Shown here piece after piece: positions 1-9,229 of a DNA stretch of 64,000 bases. Both the position numbers and the translations under genes were made by a program. This stretch comes from Roseivivax halotolerans. GTDB lineage: Bacteria; Pseudomonadota; Alphaproteobacteria; Rhodobacterales; Rhodobacteraceae. The number at the start of each line of letters is the position of its first letter. Positions within the stretch are counted from its first letter, which is position 1. The notes beneath the pieces are model-generated. The model searched no databases. It worked only from the letters and a program-made list of their open reading frames with translations, and was not told where the DNA came from. The DNA lies in the NCBI RefSeq assembly GCF_900115815.1, contig NZ_FOXV01000001.1, positions 491,393-555,392 on the forward strand, written 5' to 3'.

Positions 1-44
1 CGCCACGTTGCTGCGTGACTAACTCGGACAAAGGGAGCCGAAAC

Positions 45-341
45 ATGGGACTTCTGACACGCGATATCGAACGGGCGCCATGCACCGTCGAGATCAGCCA
101 CAAATTCGAAAGCCTGCACGCACATGTGCGGTTCAACAACGGAGCCGTCATCCATCCCGGTGACGAAGTGACCGTTCAGGGGCCCGAGATCATGGCTCCT
201 TTCGGTGAAATCGTCAGCGAAGACCGCGAAGCGATCATTGTCCGAGCTTCGAAGCTCGAACAGCTCTGGACGCGTCTTACGGGCGATATCGAGGTGATGG
301 AGCTCTGCGAATTCTCCTTCTCCGAGGAGGTGCGGCTATGA
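45..341 (+). CDS. Conserved hypothetical protein of the photosynthesis cluster, upstream of acsF
   Basis: This 98-residue soluble protein has no motif I can name. The ATG at 45 is chosen because AGGGAG stands 7 bases before it; an in-frame GTG at 15 has no such site. Its stop overlaps the acsF start (ATGA-type overlap at 338-341), so the two are translationally coupled. In Rhodobacterales photosynthesis clusters a small uncharacterised gene commonly lies between puhC and acsF, and this one sits in that place. A role in assembly of the cyclase or of the reaction-centre/LH1 complex is inference only. The sequence has alternating short strands and no membrane segment or signal peptide. Confidence 0.75.
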   Translation: MGLLTRDIERAPCTVEISHKFESLHAHVRFNNGAVIHPGDEVTVQGPEIMAPFGEIVSEDREAIIVRASKLEQLWTRLTGDIEVMELCEFSFSEEVRL

Positions 342-1462
342 ACGTTCAGACACCGCATACCGCCGACATCACCAATGTCGATGAGAGCCTCGCTGTTCAG
401 CAGGAACAGTCCCGCATGGACAGCAAGGCGGCTACCGATGTCGCGATGCAGAACACGCTTCTGACGCCGCGCTTTTACACCACCGATTTCGATCAGCTCG
501 ATGCGATCGACGTCACCCCGGTGCGCCGGGATTGGGACGCGCTCATCGCGGAGATGGAAGCAGATCCCAACAAGGGTCACTTCAAGAAGAACGAGGACTG
601 GGACCATGTCGACTGGGACGGCATGGAGCCTGAGCTCAAGAAGGAATTCATCGACTTCCTGATCTCCTCCTGCACCGCCGAGTTCTCGGGCTGCGTTCTC
701 TACAAGGAGATGAAGCGGCGCGGCAAGAACGGCGATATCGTTCAGCTGTTCCAGCTCATGGCGCGCGACGAGGCGCGGCATGCGGGCTTTATCAATGACG
801 CGCTGCGCGAGGCAGGTGTCGCGGTGAATCTCGGTTTTCTGACCCAGAAGAAGAAGTACACCTTCTTTCAGCCGAAATTCATCTACTACGCGACCTACCT
901 CTCCGAAAAGATCGGCTACGCGCGGTACATCACCATCTTCCGCCATCTCGAGAAACATCCCGAGCATCGCTTCCACCCGATCTTCAAATGGTTCGAGGAA
1001 TGGTGTGGCGACGAGTTCCGGCATGGCGAAGCCTTCGCGCTTCTGATGAAGACCGACCCGAAGCTGACGCAGGGCAAGAACGTGCTCTGGATCAAGTTCT
1101 TCCTGACGGCGGTCTATGCGACGATGTATGTCCGCGATCATCAGCGTCCGGCCTTCCATGACGCTCTTGGCGTCGACCCGGACTGGTACGCGCATGAAGT
1201 CTTCACCAAGACGTCGAAGCTTACCGAACAGATCTTCCCGATCACGCTCGATATCGAGCATCCGCGCTGGCAGCCGACGCTCGAACGCCTACACCGCGCG
1301 AATGTCGCGATTGCCGAAGGCAAGAAGCAGGGCGGCGCCGGTGGCAAGCTGAAGGAATGGGCCAACTCAGCAAAGGCGGCCTTCTGCTTCGTCAGTCTCT
1401 ATACGATCCCGGCGGTGAAGCATCGGGTGCCCGAGAGCACACGGCTGGAGCCGGCGTATTGA
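338..1462 (+). CDS. acsF: Oxygen-dependent Mg-protoporphyrin IX monomethyl ester cyclase
   Basis: AcsF forms the isocyclic ring E of bacteriochlorophyll, converting Mg-protoporphyrin IX monomethyl ester to protochlorophyllide with O2. The protein is 374 residues, the usual length. The diiron carboxylate motifs are visible: EFSGCVLYKE, DEARHAGF and, later, DEFRHGEAF. Presence of the aerobic cyclase fits an aerobic anoxygenic phototroph. It lies in the order small hypothetical-acsF-puhE-hemA, typical of Rhodobacterales photosynthesis clusters, and overlaps the upstream gene by 4 bases. Confidence 0.97.
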   Translation: MNVQTPHTADITNVDESLAVQQEQSRMDSKAATDVAMQNTLLTPRFYTTDFDQLDAIDVTPVRRDWDALIAEMEADPNKGHFKKNEDWDHVDWDGMEPELKKEFIDFLISSCTAEFSGCVLYKEMKRRGKNGDIVQLFQLMARDEARHAGFINDALREAGVAVNLGFLTQKKKYTFFQPKFIYYATYLSEKIGYARYITIFRHLEKHPEHRFHPIFKWFEEWCGDEFRHGEAFALLMKTDPKLTQGKNVLWIKFFLTAVYATMYVRDHQRPAFHDALGVDPDWYAHEVFTKTSKLTEQIFPITLDIEHPRWQPTLERLHRANVAIAEGKKQGGAGGKLKEWANSAKAAFCFVSLYTIPAVKHRVPESTRLEPAY

Positions 1463-1545
1463 TCGACGCCGCCACATATCTCGATCCCGAGGGCGCCCTG
1501 CGCCCCGGGCAAGACCCGTTTGATGGCATGGAGCGGATCTGTTGA
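1459..1545 (+). CDS. Possible 28-residue coupled mini-ORF between acsF and puhE
   Basis: A TTG at 1459 overlaps the acsF stop, and the frame runs 28 codons to a TGA at 1543-1545 that overlaps the TTG start of puhE. The peptide would be acidic and hydrophilic, with no recognisable domain. The two stop/start overlaps suggest it keeps ribosomes moving between acsF and puhE, but TTG is a weak start and no clear Shine-Dalgarno precedes it. It may instead be an untranslated spacer that is open by chance. Confidence 0.2.
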   Translation: MIDAATYLDPEGALRPGQDPFDGMERIC

Positions 1546-2345
1546 CCTCGGAAAGCTGGATCGCCGCGCTGTTCGCGCTCTTCGTCTGGTGGTTCTCCAC
1601 CGGGGCGATCCTTCTCGCCGTCCGTAAGGCACAGAGCCCGGTCGCCCGGCTGGCGCTGACGCTAGGTACCGCGCCGCTCCTCGCGCTGGCGGTCTTTGCC
1701 GTCCACCGGGCCAGCGCCGTCGACGATCTCGCCGGTGTCTATTTCGGCTTTCTCGGCGCCATCGCCCTTTGGGGATGGATCGAGCTCGCCTTCCTGACCG
1801 GTATCGTGACGGGGCCGAACCTGCATGTCTGCCCGAAAGGCCGGCCGGGATGGGAGCGTTTCCTGCGCGCCTGGGGCACGATCGCCTATCACGAAATGGC
1901 GCTTGTCGCTGCGCTGATCGTGCTTGGCCTGCACGCGCAGAGCGCTGCGAATTCGGTCGCCTTCTGGACGTTCGCCGTTCTTTTCTTCGCGCGGCTCTCC
2001 GCCAAGCTGAATCTCTTTCTCGGCGTGCCGAAAATCAACGTCGAATTCCTGCCCGCACAGCTTGCTCATCTTCCGAGCCATTTCCGCATCGCGCCGATGA
2101 ACGCATTGTTCCCGATCTCTGTGACGGGGCTGTCCTTTGCGGTGGCTTGCTGGCTGGAACGTCTCTTTTCTGCCGGATCGCCTGCTGAGGCGGCCGGATT
2201 CTCGCTTGTCGCCGCGCTGACCGCGCTGGCCCTCCTTGAACACTGGTTCATGGTGCTGCCGCTGCCCGACGAGAAGCTCTGGCGCTGGGCTCTGCCCGCG
2301 CCCAAAACCGCGACCGAACCGAGGGAGGACGCCCATGGACTTTGA
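1542..2345 (+). CDS. puhE: Photosynthetic complex assembly protein 2 (PuhE family)
   Basis: This 267-residue protein is almost entirely hydrophobic, with about seven or eight predicted membrane helices beginning at residue 4. Its position between acsF and hemA is where Rhodobacterales clusters carry puhE, whose product modulates reaction-centre/LH1 assembly and bacteriochlorophyll production. A run typical of the family, [12 protein letters not shown], is present in the middle. The TTG at 1542 is used because GGAG lies about 9 bases upstream and the next in-frame ATG would remove the first membrane segments. Its 3' end overlaps hemA by 11 bases. Confidence 0.9.
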   Translation: MTSESWIAALFALFVWWFSTGAILLAVRKAQSPVARLALTLGTAPLLALAVFAVHRASAVDDLAGVYFGFLGAIALWGWIELAFLTGIVTGPNLHVCPKGRPGWERFLRAWGTIAYHEMALVAALIVLGLHAQSAANSVAFWTFAVLFFARLSAKLNLFLGVPKINVEFLPAQLAHLPSHFRIAPMNALFPISVTGLSFAVACWLERLFSAGSPAEAAGFSLVAALTALALLEHWFMVLPLPDEKLWRWALPAPKTATEPREDAHGL

Positions 2346-3549
2346 CGCCCTTTTCGATGCCGAGCTCGACAGCCTGCGCGCCGATGGAAACTACCGCATC
2401 TTCGCAGAGCTCGAACGGAAGTGCGGGGCCTTCCCCAAAGCGCGGAGCTTCGATGAAGACGCGCCCGACGAGGTGACGGTCTGGTGCTCCAACGACTATC
2501 TAGGCATGGGCCAGCATCCGAAGGTGATGACGGCCATGCAGGACGCTATCGCCGCGCATGGCTGCGGCGCGGGCGGGACGCGCAACATCTCCGGCAATAC
2601 CCACCAGCATCGCCTTCTCGAAGCAGAGCTCGCGGATTTGCACGGAAAGGACGCGGCGCTGCTCTTCACCTCGGGCTACGTTTCGAACTGGGCGGCGCTT
2701 TCGACGCTGGGCTCGAAGCTTCCTGACGCGGTGATCCTGTCAGACGAGAAGAACCACGCCTCGATGATCGAGGGAATTCGCCATTCGAAGGCCGACAAGG
2801 TGATCTGGAAGCACAACGATCCCGAAGATCTCGACCGCAAGCTTGCCGCGCTTCCCTCGAACGCGACCAAGATCGTCGCCTTCGAGTCGGTCTATTCGAT
2901 GGACGGCGATATCTGCCCGATGGAAGAGATCATCGAGGTCGCCGAAAAGCACGGCGCGATGACCTATCTCGACGAGGTCCATGCGGTCGGCATGTACGGC
3001 CAGCGCGGCGGTGGCGTTTCTGAGGAACTCGGTCTCGCGCACCGCATCACGCTGATCGAAGGGACGCTCGGAAAGGCCTACGGTGTGGTCGGTGGCTATA
3101 TCACCGGCTCGGTGGCGCTTTGCGATTTCATCCGCTCCTTTGCGTCCGGGTTCATCTTCACGACCGCCCTGCCGCCAGCCGTGGCCGCGGCGGCGCGCAC
3201 CTCCATCGCGCATCTGAAGGAAAGCGGAATCGAACGCGCGCGCCAGCGCCAGCAGGTCGCCAAACTCCGCCGCCGTCTCGACGCCTTGGGCATTCCGCAT
3301 CTGCCGAATCCGAGCCACATCATCCCGGTGATGATCAAGGATCCGGTGAAGTGCCGGCAGCTCGCCGATATCCTGATGCAGGACTTCGGGATCTATGTTC
3401 AGCCGATCAATTATCCGACCGTCCCGAAAGGCACGGAGCGGCTGCGCTTCACGCCGGGCCCGCTGCATTCCGACGAGGATATCGAACGGCTCGTACAGGC
3501 GCTCTCGACTCTTTGGAAGCGCTGCGCGATCGCCCACGCAGTCGCGTAA
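2335..3549 (+). CDS. hemA: 5-aminolevulinate synthase
   Basis: The enzyme condenses glycine and succinyl-CoA to 5-aminolevulinate, the first step of haem and bacteriochlorophyll synthesis by the C4 (Shemin) route of alphaproteobacteria. The 404-residue length matches the family. Visible marks are the glycine-rich stretch [11 protein letters not shown], the PLP region [10 protein letters not shown], and the PLP-lysine motif [11 protein letters not shown]. The ATG at 2335 is preceded by GAGGGAGGA. It overlaps the end of puhE by 11 bases, so it is expressed with the photosynthesis cluster; other hemA copies elsewhere cannot be excluded. Confidence 0.97.
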   Translation: MDFDALFDAELDSLRADGNYRIFAELERKCGAFPKARSFDEDAPDEVTVWCSNDYLGMGQHPKVMTAMQDAIAAHGCGAGGTRNISGNTHQHRLLEAELADLHGKDAALLFTSGYVSNWAALSTLGSKLPDAVILSDEKNHASMIEGIRHSKADKVIWKHNDPEDLDRKLAALPSNATKIVAFESVYSMDGDICPMEEIIEVAEKHGAMTYLDEVHAVGMYGQRGGGVSEELGLAHRITLIEGTLGKAYGVVGGYITGSVALCDFIRSFASGFIFTTALPPAVAAAARTSIAHLKESGIERARQRQQVAKLRRRLDALGIPHLPNPSHIIPVMIKDPVKCRQLADILMQDFGIYVQPINYPTVPKGTERLRFTPGPLHSDEDIERLVQALSTLWKRCAIAHAVA

Positions 3550-3622
3550 CTGTGTCTTTCTTGTAGATGCCTTGGCATGTCTGACGGTTTATGGTGATCC
3601 GAGACGATCTCGGTGCCATTTC

Positions 3623-4024
3623 ATGACGTTCAGACATTTCATCATCGGAGCGGTTGTGTGCCTCGCCACGCCCGTCAAGTCACAGGATGGGGCACGCCTG
3701 TTTGAGCCTTGTGCAGCGTGTCACAGCGTCACCGCGCCGGACGGCACCGTGCTTGTTCAGGGCGGGCGTGCCGGTCCGGATCTCTACGGTGTCGTGGGGC
3801 GCACCGTCGCGGGCAAGCCGGGGTTCAATTACTCAAGCTCCATGCAAGAGGCGCGCGGGCGAGGTCTGGTCTGGTCGGAGCCGAATTTCACCGCCTATAT
3901 GCGAAATCCAAACCTCTTTCTGCAGGAATGGCTGGGCGATCCTTCCGCCAGGGCCCGCATGGCCTTCCGGATCGAGAGCGGCGCGCCGGCGATATATCGC
4001 TATCTGCAATCGCTGGAACGCTGA
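3623..4024 (+). CDS. cycA: Periplasmic monohaem c-type cytochrome (c551/c2 class)
   Basis: This 133-residue protein has a hydrophobic signal segment (residues 4-17) with likely cleavage near residue 20. A single haem-binding motif CAACH lies at residues 30-34. Met113, in ARMAFR before the C-terminal helix YRYLQSL, is the expected sixth haem ligand. Small soluble class-I cytochromes encoded just after hemA in Roseobacter-type photosynthesis clusters are thought to carry electrons between the cytochrome bc1 complex and the reaction centre. The ATG at 3623 is the only start giving a proper signal peptide. The symbol rests mainly on position. Confidence 0.82.
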   Translation: MTFRHFIIGAVVCLATPVKSQDGARLFEPCAACHSVTAPDGTVLVQGGRAGPDLYGVVGRTVAGKPGFNYSSSMQEARGRGLVWSEPNFTAYMRNPNLFLQEWLGDPSARARMAFRIESGAPAIYRYLQSLER

Positions 4025-4135
4025 CGCGACTGCGCCAAAATCGAGCCAAATCCGAACCACTCGCAAGGCTGCCGATAACGCATCGTCAAGACTTGGCGCG
4101 GCATCCTCATCTCGGGTGAGTAGGAGTGTGGTGAG

Positions 4136-4969
4136 ATGCCGAAAGGTGCCTCGGGCAGCAATGCTGCGCCGGTCATTATCAAACGCAAGAAGGTGGTCGC
4201 CGGCGGTGGCCACCATGGCGGTGCCTGGAAGGTCGCCTACGCCGATTTCGTCACGGCGATGATGGCATTTTTCATGCTGATGTGGCTTCTGAACGCCACG
4301 ACTGAAAAACAGCGCAAGGGGCTCGCGGATTACTTCGCGCCCACGATCTCGATCAGCCGCGTTTCGGGCGGTGGCTCGGGCACCATGCAGGGCGAGTCCG
4401 TTTTCGCGCAGGATGCGCTGCCGCAGAACGGAACGGGCGCGACCAGCTTCATGCCCGAATCCCGGATAAGCCGTGACGATGTCTCGCAGGATGCAGGCCA
4501 AGACGCCGAGATGGACGCGACGCTCGCCGATATAGAACGGGTCTTTCTCGAACGCGTGGTCGAGAGCGCGAATGGCAATGCCCTGATGGCGCATCTGGCG
4601 ACCCGCGTAACCGACGAAGGCCTCGTGCTTACCCTTTCGGACCTGCCCGACGCGCCCCTCTTCACCGGATTGGCCGAGCCCACTGCCACCGTCGAAACCC
4701 TGCTGACACTGATGGGCGAGCTTGCCGGTCTAGCCGACAATGACCTCGCCATCGCCGCGCATGTTCGCCGCGTGCCGATCGTTGTAGCGAAGGATCCCGT
4801 GTGGGACGAAACCGAAGGTCGCGTGCGGGTCGCACGAGAAATATTGATCTCATCGGGGCTATCCACGCGCCGTGTGCAGCGGGTCGTTGCCCATGCGGAT
4901 AGCAAGGCTGACGTGACCGCACCGACCCATGCCCGCAACAACCGGCTTGAGATCATCTTCCTGCGATAG
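4136..4969 (+). CDS. motB: Flagellar motor stator protein MotB
   Basis: MotB is the peptidoglycan-anchored half of the proton-driven stator. The 277-residue protein has a short basic cytoplasmic N-terminus, one membrane helix (about residues 38-53) preceded by the conserved aspartate D37 in AYADFVTAMMAFFM, a linker, and an OmpA-like C-terminal domain ending in ARNNRLEIIF, which matches the peptidoglycan-binding signature. No motA lies beside it in this window. Because the adjacent hook gene is broken, the stator may have no functional hook and filament to drive. Confidence 0.93.
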   Translation: MPKGASGSNAAPVIIKRKKVVAGGGHHGGAWKVAYADFVTAMMAFFMLMWLLNATTEKQRKGLADYFAPTISISRVSGGGSGTMQGESVFAQDALPQNGTGATSFMPESRISRDDVSQDAGQDAEMDATLADIERVFLERVVESANGNALMAHLATRVTDEGLVLTLSDLPDAPLFTGLAEPTATVETLLTLMGELAGLADNDLAIAAHVRRVPIVVAKDPVWDETEGRVRVAREILISSGLSTRRVQRVVAHADSKADVTAPTHARNNRLEIIFLR

Positions 4970-5063
4970 GCGCGCGCAGGAAACTGAGCATTTTAGGAAT
5001 TAGGGAGGCATTAAGCCGCCGTGCGATAGGAAGCAGTCATCCGAGCAGCAAAAGGGCGCGCCG

Positions 5064-6476
5064 ATGACGATTTCCTCTTCACTCAACGCCGGTGTCGCCG
5101 GACTTGCCGCCAATGCCAGTCAGCTTGGCACGATCTCCGACAACATCGCGAATTCCGAGACCTTCGGTTACAAGCAGGCCAAGACCGACTTCCATTCCAT
5201 CGTTATGTCGAGTGCGGGCGGCGGCTACACAGCCGGCGGCGTGCGGACCTCGACCTCCTATGAGATCGATCAAAACGGCTCGCTTGTCACCACGTCGAAC
5301 GCAACGGACCTTGCCGTACGCGGCCGGGGCTTCCTGCCTGTCGCGGAAAGCAGTGATGTCCAGGCGGGCAATGGCGACCCGCAGATGCTGTTGACGACGA
5401 CGGGCTCGTTCACGACCGACGAGAACGGTTATCTCGTTACCAGCACGGGCTTGATGCTTCTGGGCTGGCCTGCGAACCCGGACGGGACGATCGGCACGTA
5501 CCCGCGCGATACATCGGACGGGCTCGAGCCGGTGCAGATCAACGTCAACCAGTTCTCCGGAGAGCCGACAACGCGGATCACGCTCGGCCTGAACTTGCCG
5601 GCGACAGAAACCTTGGCAACCGCCTCTGGCGATGCGCTGACGCTGTCCGTGGAATATTACGACAATCTCGGCGTGTCAGAGAACATCGAGGTGACCTTCA
5701 CGCCGACCATTCCGGCATCGGGCGCGTCCAATACCTGGAACATGGTGATCGAGGACAGCGCCAATCCCGGCACGATCATCGGTGAATACGAGATGACCTT
5801 CGACGACTCGCGGTCGAGCGGCGGGACATTGGCCTCCGTGACGACGATCTCGGGCGGTGCGTACGATCCCGCGACCGGATCGATGACGGTCAATGTCGTC
5901 GGTGGCCCGATAGAGATCACCGTCGGTGAAATCGGCGCAAGCAACGGCATCACCCAACTCTCCGATAGTTTCGCGCCCCTCAATATCTCGAAGGACGGCT
6001 CCCCTGTCGGAAACATGACCTCGGTCGAGATCGATGAAAACGGCATGGTCCATGCCTATTTCGACACCGGTATCACGCGAACGATCTATCAGGTGCCGCT
6101 CGTCGATGTACCGAACCCCAACGGTCTCACGCCGCTCGACAATCAGGTCTACGCACCGTCCTTCGAAAGCGGCAGTTTTTTCCTTTGGGATGCGGCGGAC
6201 GGGCCGACCGGTGACATAGTCGCCTTCGCCCGGGAGGAATCCACGACCGATGTCGCCGCGGAGCTGACCCAGCTGATCCAGACGCAGCGGGCATATTCGT
6301 CCAACGCGAAGGTCATCCAGACGGTCGCATTATCGCGGGAATTAGCAACCGATTTCCCGGTTGAGATTTGGCTTTGCGTATCGGCGAGATCGCGGTTGAT
6401 AGACTTTAGCGTCTGCAGCGCCACCATGGCGCCGTTATTCGTCAGAATGCTAGACATGAGTATTTATCCTCATTGA
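5064..6476 (+). pseudogene. flgE: flgE flagellar hook protein, 3' end lost and fused to antisense fliC
   Basis: The first about 420 residues are a clear hook protein. They include the N-terminal rod-like motif SLNAGVAGLAANASQ followed by SDNIANSETFGYK, and the near-terminal motif QLIQTQRAYSSNAKVIQT. Normal FlgE then continues about 15-20 residues (typically DEMLQ...NLKR) to complete the D0 helix. Here the frame instead runs through about 50 unrelated residues, which are the reverse strand of the fliC start. Losing the C-terminal D0 helix should prevent hook polymerisation. The open frame is thus a deletion chimera, not a longer hook protein. Confidence 0.88.
6317..6457 (-). pseudogene. fliC: fliC flagellin, only the first 47 codons remain
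   Basis: Reading the minus strand from the ATG at 6457 gives a typical alphaproteobacterial flagellin start: MSSILTNNGAMVALQTLKSI, then the TGKSVANSRDNATVW stretch. A GAGG lies upstream of the ATG. After Trp47, at about 6317, the frame passes into the antisense of flgE, so over 80 percent of flagellin and its whole C-terminal D0 helix are gone. This stub and the flgE fragment meet head to head, showing that everything originally between the two convergent genes was removed. Confidence 0.88.
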
Positions 6477-6718
6477 CGATTTTCATCGTATCTGGTTTCA
6501 AATTTTAGCCATTCTGACTTTTCACATTCGAAAATGTGGCGCTTTTTGGCGTGCTCCAGGGATACAAGGCGACTCTTAAGGAATCATTTAAGTGAGACCG
6601 TGATTTGACGCATTCTGAACAATAGAGTGAAGGCGGCGGCGCTTTGCACAGTTTAACGGTCTGTTTGCTTCTGAGGCTTAAAGGCGTTCGTGTAGTTTTT
6701 TAAAGAGATCTTGAAGCT
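6477..6718. other. AT-rich intergenic region between fliC stub and fliK
   Basis: These 242 bases are clearly more AT-rich than the surrounding chromosome and contain no plausible gene. They must hold the old fliC promoter (leftward) and the fliK promoter (rightward). I see no clear sigma-54 or sigma-28 consensus. Confidence 0.6.
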
Positions 6719-8539
6719 ATGGACCTTTTCTCACACAAAGTAACAACGGTTCTCCAAATCCCTGATAAGGTTGAAGGTCAAGCTTTTTCCAAGAATTTTT
6801 CCAATTGTAAAGTGGGCTATTCTTTCGATTTAGTGCTCGGTGATTTAAATAAAAATGTTTTTAACGAGCACAAGTATCATATAGATAAAGATTTGAAAAT
6901 TTGTAAGCTATCAGAGGAGGCAATATCCAGCCATATATCATCTGTTGAAAATTCGGTAGGTTCAGTTTGTCATGAAGCCCTAGGTCGTGAATTTATAGTT
7001 TTTTCGGATATTGCAGAACTGTCTAATGATAATCCACTTGGAAATTATATCTTTCTAGATGAGGCGCAGGTGAGATATTTTAATTGTGTTGTAGTGGCTG
7101 ACAGCGACCCAAGTCAGGTAAATTTGCACAATAAGTATTGCCCGGAAGCTCATAGAAACGCAATGGTTGAGCTTGATGATGATCCTACTTTTGATGGAAA
7201 CCTAAATAATAAAAGCATACAAAGCTCAGGACGTCCTTTCAGACATATTTTAATTAAGGAAACATATCCTGGGAATCTTTCTCCTCTGGATTTTGTTGAT
7301 GAATCGCCTGACACATTAAACAAAGAATATCACACTCACTTAGAATGCATAGTAGAGGTTGGAGCAGGGGTTCTAGAGGTTTCTGAAATCAATGCTCAAC
7401 AACCAAGTTTTCTGATGACGGGTTCCGACCATACCCGAGGTGAAGTTCTATCTGAAAGAGATCTACAAAGAATTACGCGAGATCAGATTTTGGATCGAAC
7501 AAAAAGTTTAGTCAGTGATGAGTATAGATATTCCTTGAAAAATCAGGCTGGAAAGCTCAACGATTTGGAGAAGATAATTTTAATTCCTGAGCCAGCGGAG
7601 AAGTCAATAGAGCAAGGCCTTGGGAGAATAGATGGTCCTCAAGTTAGGGCTGGCGAAACGACGAAATACATAGATGAACATATAAAATTGCTTCTCGCTA
7701 AGCATCTTACTGAATTAATGGGTAGAAAGAATATCAAGCCATTGACTGAAGGTTCTCCCTCAGCGCAGACAAATTCATATGAAATGAAGTTTGTATATAC
7801 ACACGAGTCTTTATCTGGTGACCAATCCAAATGGGAGGCTGGAAACAGCAGAAAGCAAGCTACAGAAAGAATAAATAAAATCTATTTCCAAAAAAGTGCC
7901 AATAATCAATTTGGGAACGTCAAATCTCACAAACATGAACGCGAAGTATCTCGAGAAGTAAGCGGTGTAGTCTTAAAGCAAACAGCTAGCTTAGAAGTGG
8001 AAGACGAGAATGTGTTAAAGCTTTCGATAATTGATCGAAGTATGGATTGCTTAGAGGAGACTGCGGCCTCACAAAAATCCGAGGCCCTATTTGGTGCAGC
8101 AAATTACAATATCGTGCCAACGTTTCAAAAAGAAAATTTGGAAGCGATAGCTAAGCTAAATCCCAGCCAAAGCTTCGAGATTGTTTCGGTATCTAGAACA
8201 GGTCAAGATCTAGAAATATCATTGAATCCGGAAGAGCTTGGATCAGTGAGGTTGCATCTTCTTGATGGTCCCCTTGGACAGATCGTATCCGTTAGCGCAG
8301 ACCGACCGGAGACGCTCTCTCTTTTGTCTCGGAATATTGAGACTTTGGAAAGGTATTTGATGCAGTCTGGCATCGGTGTGTCGGAGTTCCGTTTTGGTGA
8401 AGCGATGGGCGACAGATCTCAGAACGCGCCAAGCCCGCAAAAGACGGACCAAAGACATCGCAGCCGGGGAGTAAGGCTGGAAGAGCAGCCCGACCAGGAA
8501 CTAGGTAGTGCAGAGAACGGTATCGATATAAGGATCTAA
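6719..8539 (+). CDS. fliK: Flagellar hook-length control protein FliK-like, AT-rich N-terminal region
   Basis: The 606-residue protein has a recognisable FliK C-terminal hook domain at about residues 490-565. Its signature LNPEELGSVRLHLLDG is followed by a helix pair (TLSLLSRNIETLERYLMQSG). The first about 470 residues match nothing I know and are hydrophilic, which suits a molecular ruler, but their base composition is striking. A hand count over 6721-6840 gives 48 of 120 G+C (40 percent), against 37 of 60 (62 percent) over 5521-5580 in flgE. Composition rises to 29 of 60 at 8221-8280 in the hook domain. It is followed 7 bases later by flgD. The function is inferred from the C-terminal domain and context. 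Confidence 0.8.
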   Translation: MDLFSHKVTTVLQIPDKVEGQAFSKNFSNCKVGYSFDLVLGDLNKNVFNEHKYHIDKDLKICKLSEEAISSHISSVENSVGSVCHEALGREFIVFSDIAELSNDNPLGNYIFLDEAQVRYFNCVVVADSDPSQVNLHNKYCPEAHRNAMVELDDDPTFDGNLNNKSIQSSGRPFRHILIKETYPGNLSPLDFVDESPDTLNKEYHTHLECIVEVGAGVLEVSEINAQQPSFLMTGSDHTRGEVLSERDLQRITRDQILDRTKSLVSDEYRYSLKNQAGKLNDLEKIILIPEPAEKSIEQGLGRIDGPQVRAGETTKYIDEHIKLLLAKHLTELMGRKNIKPLTEGSPSAQTNSYEMKFVYTHESLSGDQSKWEAGNSRKQATERINKIYFQKSANNQFGNVKSHKHEREVSREVSGVVLKQTASLEVEDENVLKLSIIDRSMDCLEETAASQKSEALFGAANYNIVPTFQKENLEAIAKLNPSQSFEIVSVSRTGQDLEISLNPEELGSVRLHLLDGPLGQIVSVSADRPETLSLLSRNIETLERYLMQSGIGVSEFRFGEAMGDRSQNAPSPQKTDQRHRSRGVRLEEQPDQELGSAENGIDIRI

Positions 8540-8546
8540 CGGTTTC

Positions 8547-9209
8547 ATGTATGTCAGCGAGATATCAGCAGCGTCTGCAGGGGTAGCAACGACGCTTCCC
8601 GCGTCCGGTGACTCAGGTGTTTTGTCGTCGGACTTTCAAACCTTTCTGAAGATGCTTGTCACGCAGGCGGAAAACCAGGATCCGCTTAATCCAATCGATT
8701 CCTCCGACTATGCAGCGCAGCTCGCAAGTTTCGCTACGGTGGAACAGCAGGTCATGACAAACGATCTTCTGCGAGTATTGACGGCACAATCGGGCGGCGC
8801 TGCGGGTCTCGATATGGGGGACTGGATTGGAAGCGAAGTTCTCGTTTCCGGACCGGTTTTCTATGAAGGCGATCCGATCTTGGTACAGCCGAGACCCGCG
8901 CCGAATGCGACCTCCGCTCAGCTCACCGTACGCAATGAGCAGAGCGAGATCGTCGACATCGTTGCCCTTTCGATCCCGATGCACTCCATCGAGTGGCCGA
9001 CAAGCGCGAATTCCGCCAACATCCCAAGCGGGTACTACACATTCGAGGTCGAGAGTTTCAGTGGCGGGCAATTGCTCGATACCGGCGCAGCACAGGCATA
9101 TGCCAGCGTCACGAGCGTGCACGGCAAGGCTGGGGACGTGACTTTGGAACTGGCTGGCGGTTCCGAGGTAGCTGCGGCATCCGTCGAGGAGATGCGGATA
9201 ACCGAGTGA
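8547..9209 (+). CDS. flgD: Flagellar hook capping protein FlgD
   Basis: FlgD forms the cap under which FlgE subunits polymerise into the hook. The 220-residue protein carries the FlgD N-terminal motif FLKMLVTQAENQDPLNP, followed by AAQLASFATVEQQ (about residues 29-68), then a beta-rich region as in the FlgD tudor/Ig domains. It lies 7 bases after fliK and probably shares its transcript. Composition is normal for this genome, unlike fliK. With flgE broken it would have no substrate unless another hook gene exists. Confidence 0.93.
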   Translation: MYVSEISAASAGVATTLPASGDSGVLSSDFQTFLKMLVTQAENQDPLNPIDSSDYAAQLASFATVEQQVMTNDLLRVLTAQSGGAAGLDMGDWIGSEVLVSGPVFYEGDPILVQPRPAPNATSAQLTVRNEQSEIVDIVALSIPMHSIEWPTSANSANIPSGYYTFEVESFSGGQLLDTGAAQAYASVTSVHGKAGDVTLELAGGSEVAAASVEEMRITE

Positions 9210-9229
9210 TGCGGCCGAGCTTTGTGATC

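Noticed and set aside
176..1261. 361-codon frame antisense to acsF
   Set aside because: A shadow of acsF, with no recognisable domain.
6480..8540. AT-rich fliK region as a genomic island
   Set aside because: No integrase, tRNA, insertion sequence or attachment repeats; the 3' end is a normal FliK domain followed by flgD.
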